From positions 1-6,317 of the forward strand of contig JAAZYJ010000265.1 in the NCBI GenBank assembly GCA_014239715.1: a DNA stretch of 6,317 nucleotides. The letters run 5' to 3'. The translations under genes and the position numbers were made by a program. The notes below the pieces were generated by a model, which saw nothing but the letters and a program-made list of their open reading frames with translations, searched no databases and was not told where the DNA came from. Shown piece by piece: positions 1 through 5,992 of this stretch (its first letter is position 1; the number at the start of each line of letters is the position of its first letter). The DNA comes from Flavobacteriales bacterium. GTDB lineage: Bacteria; Bacteroidota; Bacteroidia; Flavobacteriales; Parvicellaceae.

Positions 1-771
1 AATCAGGTTTTAAAATTAGCTCAGCTTGAAGACCCTGAGGCGGTCGGAATACTTGTCGGTGGAATCGCCGGGGGTATTGGTAATACTGCTCAGGTGCACA
101 GAGTTGGAAATCCTACATTTTCATTTTTACTTTACGAACAGCAGTACGATTCTGAAGGGAACTTTATCGAGGTCGGTCAGCAGGCGAATGTAGATTTAAA
201 TAATGATGGTGCCGTGGATGCATTGGATATCTGGACGGATCTGGATGCCTTTACAGATGTAAATGGCGATGGGGTAATTAATATAGATGACAGAACACCT
301 CGCGAAAAGGTGGCTCCAGACTGGTTTGCGGGATTGGCATTAAATTTCACCTATAAAAACTGGTATGCAGGACTGTCTATGAGGGCTGAACTTGGTGGTT
401 ACATTTACAATAACATTCATTCAAATACGGCTACACTTCAATCTGTAAATGGAACACAGGGCTTTTTAAGTAATATAAGCTCTTTGTATTATGAAGATGA
501 GGTGCAGGAAATCTCTACCAATCAGCTTTTAAGTGATCATTATCTACAGAGAGCGGATTTCTTGAGAATGGACTTTATCAATGTGGGCTATAATTTTGGA
601 AAACTCCAATTTACATCAAACAAAATAGGCGTAAACGTCGCGTTTGTTGTGCAGAATGTATTTGTGATCACAAAATATAAAGGACTTGATCCCGAATTGG
701 GAGGAGGAATAGACAACAATATATATCCAAGGCCCAGAATGTATTCCTTGAACTTAACATTTGACTTTTAA
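1..771 (+). CDS. susC: SusC-like TonB-dependent outer-membrane receptor, C-terminal part (5' end outside window)
   Basis: The frame is open from base 1 to the TAA at 769-771, giving the last 256 residues of a protein that is normally about 1000 residues. Only the C-terminal part of the 22-strand barrel is visible; the signal peptide, plug and TonB box lie upstream. Family marks seen are the GNPTFSFLLYEQQYD strand, an Asp/Asn/Gly calcium-loop region, the APDWFAGLALNFTYKNW strand pair, YLQRADFLRMDFINVGYNFG, VVQNVFVITKYKGLDPE and GIDNNIYPRPRMYSLNLTF, ending in Phe as expected for BAM-dependent barrel insertion. The role by family is TonB-driven import of glycan oligomers together with the SusD-like lipoprotein encoded 10 bases downstream. 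The GTG at 94 is an internal codon, not a start. The blocks resemble flavobacterial alpha-glucan SusC proteins from memory, so the substrate is a weak inference. The symbol is given at family level. Confidence 0.93.
   Translation, partial: NQVLKLAQLEDPEAVGILVGGIAGGIGNTAQVHRVGNPTFSFLLYEQQYDSEGNFIEVGQQANVDLNNDGAVDALDIWTDLDAFTDVNGDGVINIDDRTPREKVAPDWFAGLALNFTYKNWYAGLSMRAELGGYIYNNIHSNTATLQSVNGTQGFLSNISSLYYEDEVQEISTNQLLSDHYLQRADFLRMDFINVGYNFGKLQFTSNKIGVNVAFVVQNVFVITKYKGLDPELGGGIDNNIYPRPRMYSLNLTFDF
193..291 (+). other. Two tandem EF-hand/dockerin-like calcium loops within the SusC-like protein
   Basis: Two 12-residue loops, DLNNDGAVDALD (193-228) and DVNGDGVINIDD (256-291), are separated by nine residues. 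Each has oxygen-ligand residues at loop positions 1, 3, 5 and 12 with Gly at 6, the pattern of calcium-binding dockerin/EF-hand loops. SusC proteins commonly carry one DxNGDGxIxxxDR loop here, just before the conserved P-x-x-x-x-G strand; the second copy is less usual. Calcium binding is inferred from the ligand pattern only. Confidence 0.6.
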
Positions 772-781
772 TTGATATACT

Positions 782-2359
782 ATGAAAAAGATTTCAATAC
801 ATTTTACCCTAGTTTTACTATCAGGACTCGTGTTTTTGAGTTCATGCAAAAAACAGCTTAATCAAAGCCCGGCATATGGTTTGAATGCTGAGGTAGTATA
901 TAGTGAACCTTCAAATTATATTCATGTATTGGCTAAGCTCTATTCGGGTTTGTCAATGACTGGTATTCAGGGCCCCGCTGGCCAGGCGGATATTGCCGGT
1001 ATTGACGAAGGGTTTTCTGCTTATGTGCGCGTTTTATGGAACCTTCAGGAGCTGCCAACCGACGAAGCCGTTTGTGGCTGGAATGATCCTGGAATACCCT
1101 CATTGAATAAAATGCAGTGGAACGCCGATGATGGATGGGTAAAGGGAATGTACTACAGAATATACTATCAGATTACTCTGTGTAATGAATTCATATATCA
1201 ATCCAGAGACGAAAAACTGGACGAACGTGGATTTAATTCCTCCGACAAAGAAATGATAACCATGTATAGAAATGAAGCTCGTTTTTTACGTGCCTTGAGC
1301 TATGCACATGCGATGGATCTATTCGGAAATGTACCTTTTGTAACGGAAGAAGATCGTGTGGGCGCATTTCAACCCGAAAGAATTACCCGCGACGCTCTTT
1401 TTTCTTATGTGGAATCGGAGCTGATCGATTTGTCTGCCGTCTTATCTTCTGCGGGAGCTGTAGGCTATGGTAGGGCTACGAAGGAAGTCGCAAAAACACT
1501 TCTTGCGCGAGTTTATCTGAACGCGGAAGTCTATACAGGGAATGCCAGATATGCGGATTGCAGAACCTATTGTGAGCAGATAATTAATTCCGGTGTATTC
1601 CAGCTCGATGATAATTATCAGGATGTATTCCTTGCAGATAATAATACCTCACCTGAGGTCATATTCCCAGTGGTATATGACGGCTTGTATGCCCAAACCT
1701 GGGGAGGAACAACATACCTGGTGTGTGGTGCCTTGGGAGGCTCAATGAACGCGGCTGATTATGGGGTGAATGGAAAGTGGGGAGGATTGCGGGCCACCTC
1801 ATCCTTTGTAAATAAGTTTCCCGATACGACAGAGGACTCTCGGTTTCTTTTCTACAGAGACGGACAGACTCTTGAAATAACGAGTTTAGGCAGCTTCACT
1901 CAGGGCTATGCATACCCGAAATACAAAAACATTACATCGTTAGGGGAGACGGGGTCTAATAATGGAAGCTCTGCTCATGTAGATATAGATTTCCCTATGT
2001 TCAGACTTGGGGATGTGTATTTGATGCTTGCTGAATCTGCCCACAGAAGCGGTGATGAAGCTACAGCGGTGCAGTATGTAAATATGCTAAGAGAACGTGC
2101 TTACGGAAATTCTAATTCTAATTTTACCTCTCTGACCCTTGATGAGATCCTGGATGAAAGATCCAGAGAATTGTCCTGGGAGGGAACAAGACGTTCGGAC
2201 CTTATTCGTTATGGCAAATTTACGGGGGGAGATTATTTGTGGCCCTTTAAAGGAGGAGATGTATCGGGGACCTCGGTAGCTGATTATTTGAACTTATTCC
2301 CCATACCAACAGCTGATCTGGTATTGAATCCCAATTTAATTCAGAATTCCGGATATTAG
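782..2359 (+). CDS. susD: SusD/RagB-family nutrient-binding outer-membrane lipoprotein
   Basis: Complete 525-residue protein, the usual SusD length. The start gives a lipoprotein signal peptide with Lys2-Lys3, a hydrophobic stretch, and a lipobox LSSC with Cys22 as the lipidated residue. An N-terminal SusD-like half (about 23-230) contains the block GIQGPAGQADIAGIDEGF followed by LPTDEAVCGWNDPGIP (about 61-106). The C-terminal SusD/RagB domain is marked by FPMFRLGDVYLMLAES (404-419), ERSRELSWEGTRRSDLIRYG (about 459-478) and LFPIPTADLVLNPNLIQNSGY at the end. By family it is an alpha-helical TPR-type protein that binds glycan at the cell surface and closes over the SusC barrel encoded 10 bases upstream. 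Translation probably follows SusC in one transcript; the 10-base gap has no purine-rich ribosome site, as is common in this phylum. The N-terminal block resembles starch/maltodextrin-type SusD proteins from memory; I could not map the individual ligand residues. Confidence 0.96.
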   Translation: MKKISIHFTLVLLSGLVFLSSCKKQLNQSPAYGLNAEVVYSEPSNYIHVLAKLYSGLSMTGIQGPAGQADIAGIDEGFSAYVRVLWNLQELPTDEAVCGWNDPGIPSLNKMQWNADDGWVKGMYYRIYYQITLCNEFIYQSRDEKLDERGFNSSDKEMITMYRNEARFLRALSYAHAMDLFGNVPFVTEEDRVGAFQPERITRDALFSYVESELIDLSAVLSSAGAVGYGRATKEVAKTLLARVYLNAEVYTGNARYADCRTYCEQIINSGVFQLDDNYQDVFLADNNTSPEVIFPVVYDGLYAQTWGGTTYLVCGALGGSMNAADYGVNGKWGGLRATSSFVNKFPDTTEDSRFLFYRDGQTLEITSLGSFTQGYAYPKYKNITSLGETGSNNGSSAHVDIDFPMFRLGDVYLMLAESAHRSGDEATAVQYVNMLRERAYGNSNSNFTSLTLDEILDERSRELSWEGTRRSDLIRYGKFTGGDYLWPFKGGDVSGTSVADYLNLFPIPTADLVLNPNLIQNSGY

Positions 2360-2390
2360 AATGTAAAAAAAGTGTTTTTCTGCTGCATTC
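2359..2390. terminator. Possible weak bidirectional terminator between convergent genes
   Basis: The 50-base gap between the two convergent stop codons holds an inverted repeat: GAATG (2359-2363) pairs with CATTC (2386-2390), and inside it AAAAA (2367-2371) pairs with TTTTT (2375-2379) around a GTG loop. Read on the minus strand it ends in a run of seven T. The stem is AT-rich with an uneven internal loop, so it is weaker than a classical intrinsic terminator. Its position is the main support. Confidence 0.25.
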
Positions 2391-2409
2391 CGATCAGAGG
2401 CGGGTGATG

Positions 2410-2979
2410 CTATGGCGACCATTGCCAGTCGTATATACCAATGAATTTCTGATTGGATTTATCAAAAACAAACCAAAGCTGATCTTGCATTACGCAAGCG
2501 CAATATAGTGCATCCTCCAATCTGTAAGGATCTTGCATAAATGTTTCAATTTCCTCGCAGGGGCCCATGCAGTCATATAAATATTCATTAGGGCAGAATA
2601 TAAAGGAAACGTTTTCATATTGGTTTAGATTATAGTCGTAATCGCCGTATGGATCGATTTTAGAGACGAAATTCCAACAAGACCCAAAAAGGCCTGCGGC
2701 TCTGTCAAGTCCTGAGTCTGTAATTAATAGGTTCATGTCATAACTCTGAATCAGGCTTAAGTAATCCATCGCCTGGACGGTTATTGGATCTCCAGCCATA
2801 TTCTCAATGTCCGCAGACATGTTTTTCAGCTTTTCAAGTGTTAAATCTTTTGAGGGTATTGTCCAGTAAAAAAAGTCGATGGTATCCTGGTCCACGAGTG
2901 ATCTAAAAAGGTCTAAATCCTCACTCTCAAGAGCAGAGAATATTTCCTGAGACTTAAATGCCAAATCGGCATTATGGTA
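2410..2979 (-). other. C-terminal globular domain of the cysteine-module lipoprotein
   Basis: Residues about 1003-1191 lose the coiled-coil character and become aromatic and mixed in composition. They begin with a helix (EIFSALESEDLDLFRSLV), continue with YL-rich and DPYGDYDY segments, and end with a strand pair WFVFDKSNQKFIGIYDWQW. This order loosely resembles a domain common in bacterial secreted proteins, in which an 'x-L-K-x-K-D-x-x-x-L-x-x-x-V' helix is followed by strands closing with 'LVFE..G.WYLVGI..D.W'. Six cysteines (1103, 1131, 1139, 1143, 1162, 1164) include a final CxC, YCACV. The domain boundary and the resemblance are judged by eye. Confidence 0.45.
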
Positions 2980-5900
2980 AAAGGATAGCCTGGGTAATTC
3001 ACTATTCAGTTCCTGTAATGCCTTTATGTTCTCTTGTTTGAGCTCTTCAAGTAGATCGTACTCCTTGATGAATTCTTTTTTCATACTCCATCTGTAATTG
3101 CTTTCGTCTGCCAATCCTTCCCCATCTATTTCAGCAACTTTATCCGCCTGTGTTGTTTCCTGGTCCAGTAAATTCTTTACGAGGCGTAATTTTTCCTCTT
3201 TGATCGTATTATCGACTATGTTTTCCAATCGGGATTCCCACTGGTCCCAAAGTTCTTCGTTTTTCTGATGAATCTGCTTTATTTCCTTCTCTATCATAGG
3301 CCCTATTTCGGATTGCATGTCATGAAGCTCAGACCATATCTCAGTGCGCCGTGCGAACAGATCGTCTCGATAGCCGTAGTCATTACAAAGCGACACAATG
3401 GAATCGATCTGTTGTTTTGAGTGGTTTGGGGCACAAACTTCCGGAAGCATAGAGCTAAGACAGTCACACATAATTATATCAACATTCTGGGTTCTTGATG
3501 CTTCCTTTTCAATTTCATTGATTTCATCCTGTAGTTCATCGTAGCGCCGCTCTATGGGTGCTCTTTTGGAATAGACACTCATCCATTTTCTTATTCTCTC
3601 ATTCCAATCTTCATTGATTCGTTCTTCTTTGTATTCTTTTTCCAATCGTGCTGCCAGGTCAGGAAAATCACCACCAGTAATTCCATTTTCAAGTGCATGA
3701 AGCTCATCCATAATTTGTGAAAGACGATCATGATTTAAACCATAAGAAATGTGCAATTCATTAAGCTCGTATAAGTCATTTTCCCATTCACGACACCTAT
3801 CGTTGAGACATTCTATCTCACGAGAAGCCAAGAGAGAGTCACACCCGTAATATGCTTCACCCTCAGCAAGTATACATTCACAGAGATCTTTATCAATAAT
3901 TGGATCCCATCTAGCTAGTTTTGTTTTTAGCTGAGCACTACTTTCTTCGTTATTTATTATCACTTGATTTATTGCTCCAAGTTTGTTTTTTAGATGATAT
4001 CTCTTTTTAAACATCAACTTCAATCTTTCTTTTTCATCTGAGCGTTTTTGATCTTCTCGTATTTTGTTTAACCGCTCAGCGATTTCAGGAAAATCTTGAC
4101 TTTTCAATTCAATTTCTTTTTTGAGCTCTTCAATTCTTTTGGTTTTTTGTTGTAAGAGTTCTTGATGTTCGTGTAATAAACCTATTGGTGTTACTATATT
4201 ACCCTCGGCTCTTGCCCGATCTTCGCATTTGTCGTATAGGCATCGTATCTCTCTTTCTGTAAGACTAGAGTCGCACATTATTACGTCTTTAATATCTTGT
4301 TCATATCTCGAGCCATCATAATATTCCAAAATACATTCACAAAGTTCGACCTCGCTTTTAGACAACTCATTTAGAAATTCCGTGAACTCATTGACAGATT
4401 CTTGTAAGTCTTTGGTCATCTTTAATTCCCATAAGATCTCCTCTTCCAAATTGTAGAGCTCTGCAAATCTTAATTTTAGTTCTTCTTCTTGAATTTGTAT
4501 GTCTAATTCTGCAAGGCCCATTTCAACATAATGATAGTCTTGTTGGGACGTTTCAAGAGATTCATACAAGGTAGATAGTTCCTGAGAAGTCAAACCATGT
4601 CTTTGACAATCCGGCCACAATCTCTCGTAAAGTTCCTCTCGAAGGGCAGAATCAAGATCCGTCCAGGCTTCACAGGGTTCTTCTTCCATCGACATAACAC
4701 CGAGCTGAAAAAAACAATGGCACAATTCAATATCAAAATCCGGTATGCTCTCATAATAGAGCAATGAATCCTCATATTCTTTGATTATTAATTCGGTATT
4801 TTCAGTATAGTCAGATAATCCTTGAGCTTCTGCTAGTAGTTCATTGTATTCCTCATTAAGTATCTCCAATCGTTCTCCGGGAGACATGAACTCCCACTCT
4901 TTTTCCCATTCATCTTCTTCTTCCATCAGATCTTCCATGTCTGGCATTAGCATCTCGAACATGGCAGCCATTTCGGGACAATCTTTCAATTCTTCCAACA
5001 ATTGATCGGCATTTAAATTATCCATCCATTCACATCCAGCAGGAGCCCTATCTGCTTCTCCACCTTCTTCTATACAGTCACATGCGGATTTGTCTCCTTC
5101 TTCCTCTGGCCATTCTTCATATACTTCCATGTCTGGCATTAGCATCTCGAACATGGCAGCCATTTCGGGACAATCTTTCAATTCTTCCATCAATTGATTG
5201 TCATCTAAATTATCCATCCATTCACATCCAGCAGGAGCCCTATCTGCTTCTCCACCTTCTTCTATGCAGTCACATGCGGATTTGTCTCCTTCTTCCTCTG
5301 GCCATTCTTCATATTCTTCCATGTCTGGTATTTCTTCCATCATACCTTCCAGATCGTGCATTGATTCGAGTAATACATCTATTTCTTCAATATATTCGTT
5401 CATTTCTTCAAGCAAAATTTCATTTTCTTTTTTCAACATCGATATACTATCTGAAAGGTAGGATTGACTTTGTTCAAGTTTTGCTATTGAATCTAATTGA
5501 CCTTCAAGTCGCACTTCCATTGAATCCAGTTCTTTCCTAATTTCAATTGCTTTCTGCATTTCTTCCTCCATTTCTTTCGAGGATTGTTCTTTCCAAAATT
5601 CATCTTCATACTCCTGTATGCTTAAGTGCATTATACTATCGGTGAATAGTTTAAATTTCTTAAATGACTTACACCTTTCAGCTCTTTTCTTGAGTTTTTC
5701 TTTTTGTTTTTGGGTCATGGTTTTGTCCAGTTCAGAGCAGACTGTTATTTCTGATCCGTACTTGTCTTCAAGCAAAATTTCATTTCTTAACGATTCTATT
5801 GAGGCTTTAGAGTCATTATCATGAAAGGAATCAATCAGTTCTTTTTGAATCTGCGTAAATAAATCAAAACAATCGCAGACAGTCATGTTCTTTTTTTTAT

Positions 5901-5985
5901 TCCAGTAGTCTGAAGAGTTACGTTGGTTGGCACACGACGAAATGAACAGAGAAATCAAGATAGGGTATAGGAAATACTTGTACAT
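2410..5985 (-). CDS. Large acidic coiled-coil lipoprotein with seven CxC cysteine modules, function unknown
   Basis: Intact 1191-residue protein of no named family that I recognise. The ATG start gives a short signal peptide and a lipobox ISSC with Cys18 lipidated, so it should be membrane-anchored outside the cytoplasm. Seven modules follow, each opening with a CxC motif (first Cys at 37, 238, 302, 422, 549, 702, 840) preceded by an acidic or Asn residue and followed by Phe, Ile or Leu, with two or three more cysteines downstream. There are 37 cysteines; without Cys18, 36 remain, an even number compatible with full disulfide pairing. Between modules lie Glu/Lys/Leu-rich stretches with heptad patterning (clearest at about 150-220, 480-545, 605-700, 735-830, 880-1000), probably coiled coil. 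Residues 210-370 are extremely acidic and include an almost exact 64-residue duplication. Residues about 1003-1191 look globular. The gene starts 7 bases after the lnt stop, so co-transcription is likely. Scaffold, envelope spacer or metal-binding roles are all guesses. Confidence 0.9.
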   Translation of the reverse strand: MYKYFLYPILISLFISSCANQRNSSDYWNKKKNMTVCDCFDLFTQIQKELIDSFHDNDSKASIESLRNEILLEDKYGSEITVCSELDKTMTQKQKEKLKKRAERCKSFKKFKLFTDSIMHLSIQEYEDEFWKEQSSKEMEEEMQKAIEIRKELDSMEVRLEGQLDSIAKLEQSQSYLSDSISMLKKENEILLEEMNEYIEEIDVLLESMHDLEGMMEEIPDMEEYEEWPEEEGDKSACDCIEEGGEADRAPAGCEWMDNLDDNQLMEELKDCPEMAAMFEMLMPDMEVYEEWPEEEGDKSACDCIEEGGEADRAPAGCEWMDNLNADQLLEELKDCPEMAAMFEMLMPDMEDLMEEEDEWEKEWEFMSPGERLEILNEEYNELLAEAQGLSDYTENTELIIKEYEDSLLYYESIPDFDIELCHCFFQLGVMSMEEEPCEAWTDLDSALREELYERLWPDCQRHGLTSQELSTLYESLETSQQDYHYVEMGLAELDIQIQEEELKLRFAELYNLEEEILWELKMTKDLQESVNEFTEFLNELSKSEVELCECILEYYDGSRYEQDIKDVIMCDSSLTEREIRCLYDKCEDRARAEGNIVTPIGLLHEHQELLQQKTKRIEELKKEIELKSQDFPEIAERLNKIREDQKRSDEKERLKLMFKKRYHLKNKLGAINQVIINNEESSAQLKTKLARWDPIIDKDLCECILAEGEAYYGCDSLLASREIECLNDRCREWENDLYELNELHISYGLNHDRLSQIMDELHALENGITGGDFPDLAARLEKEYKEERINEDWNERIRKWMSVYSKRAPIERRYDELQDEINEIEKEASRTQNVDIIMCDCLSSMLPEVCAPNHSKQQIDSIVSLCNDYGYRDDLFARRTEIWSELHDMQSEIGPMIEKEIKQIHQKNEELWDQWESRLENIVDNTIKEEKLRLVKNLLDQETTQADKVAEIDGEGLADESNYRWSMKKEFIKEYDLLEELKQENIKALQELNSELPRLSFYHNADLAFKSQEIFSALESEDLDLFRSLVDQDTIDFFYWTIPSKDLTLEKLKNMSADIENMAGDPITVQAMDYLSLIQSYDMNLLITDSGLDRAAGLFGSCWNFVSKIDPYGDYDYNLNQYENVSFIFCPNEYLYDCMGPCEEIETFMQDPYRLEDALYCACVMQDQLWFVFDKSNQKFIGIYDWQWSP
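3793..3882 (-). repeat. Divergent cysteine module 6, paired with module 5
   Basis: Residues 702-731 carry CECILAEGEAYYGCDS followed by REIECLNDRC. It matches module 5 over the CxC motif and the CDS-REI-C-L-D-C tail. It lies about 150 residues further along, after a coiled-coil-like stretch. The pairing suggests an old duplication of a module together with its helical linker. Confidence 0.8.
4225..4341 (-). repeat. Divergent cysteine module 5, paired with module 6
   Basis: Residues 549-587 read CECIL, then CDSSLTEREIRCLYDKC. Module 6 has the same order, CECIL then CDSLLASREIECLNDRC. The shared frame is C-D-S-x-L-x-x-R-E-I-x-C-L-x-D-[KR]-C, which gives these two modules a fifth cysteine not found in the others. 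The CxC to CDS distance is longer here (19 residues between) than in module 6 (10). Confidence 0.8.
4932..5123 (-). repeat. 192-base tandem repeat, second copy in protein order
   Basis: Second copy of the 64-codon unit, encoding CxC module 3 with Cys 302, 304, 318 and 336. It also repeats the methionine-rich segment MAAMFEMLMPDM and the acidic linker YEEWPEEEGDK. The unit is an exact multiple of three, so the duplication kept the frame. High DNA identity, including third codon positions, points to a recent duplication or ongoing gene conversion between the copies. Confidence 0.95.
5124..5315 (-). repeat. 192-base tandem repeat, first copy in protein order
   Basis: This copy encodes the 64 residues that contain CxC module 2, with Cys 238, 240, 254 and 272. 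It is adjacent to and in frame with the second copy at 4932-5123. By eye the copies differ at six of 192 positions: four lie within 17 bases and change residues (DDNQLM here versus NADQLL in the other copy), one is a synonymous Cys codon and one is Glu/Val at the junction. A short remnant of a further unit, PDME, lies at 5316-5328. Confidence 0.95.
5405..5425 (-). repeat. 21-base exact direct repeat, copy 1
   Basis: Identical to 5765-5785, 360 bases (120 codons) away and in the same reading frame. It encodes the end of KENEILLEE in the first coiled coil (around residue 190). The other copy encodes RNEILLED near residue 70. Flanking bases diverge at once, so this is either a remnant of an older internal duplication or chance codon reuse. 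Confidence 0.7.
5765..5785 (-). repeat. 21-base exact direct repeat, copy 2
   Basis: Partner of 5405-5425. It encodes the NEILLED segment of module 1, between its CxC motif and the third cysteine. Confidence 0.7.
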
Positions 5986-5992
5986 CGTCGAA

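Larger units (their letters stand above)
3385..5877 (-). other. Array of seven CxC cysteine modules within the lipoprotein
   Basis: Cysteine positions by module, in residues: 1, 37/39/83/105 (5671-5877); 2, 238/240/254/272 (5170-5274); 3, 302/304/318/336 (4978-5082); 4, 422/424/438/460 (4606-4722); 5, 549/551/571/582/587 (4225-4341); 6, 702/704/715/726/731 (3793-3882); 7, 840/842/851/867 (3385-3468). Opening motifs are VCDCF, ACDCI (twice), LCHCF, LCECI, LCECI and MCDCL. Modules 2, 3 and 4 share thirteen residues between the CxC and the third cysteine, then CE plus Trp, Leu-Asp/Asn, and Glu-Glu-Leu before the fourth. Regular spacing and conserved flanks argue for a repeated small fold, probably a helical hairpin pinned by two disulfides or a metal-site unit. 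Confidence 0.8.

Noticed and set aside
193..291. True dockerin domain of a cellulosome-type enzyme
   Set aside because: The loops sit inside a clear SusC barrel sequence, are only nine residues apart and lack the F-helices of a dockerin; a single similar loop is normal in SusC.
4590..4775. Minus-strand 61-codon frame within the lipoprotein gene
   Set aside because: An out-of-frame overlap in an intact longer gene with clear motifs; nothing suggests a nested gene.
4932..5330. Tandem repeat as a CRISPR array or mobile element
   Set aside because: The unit is 192 bases, in frame, has no spacers and no terminal inverted repeats; it is a coding duplication.
5198..5461. Ser-rich plus-strand frame of 87 codons
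   Set aside because: Antisense shadow of the Glu- and Met-rich coding stretch; no start context and no recognisable protein features.
5082..5540. Plus-strand open frame of 152 codons with a repeated MRICLLLPLAILHILP segment
   Set aside because: It lies fully antisense to the lipoprotein gene, and its internal repeat is only the mirror of the 192-base tandem duplication. Glu-rich codons (GAA/GAG) read backwards give Phe/Leu/Ser-rich frames without stops.
5618..5824. Plus-strand frame of 68 codons
   Set aside because: Antisense to module 1 of the lipoprotein, with low-complexity Leu/Ser/Phe content typical of a shadow frame.
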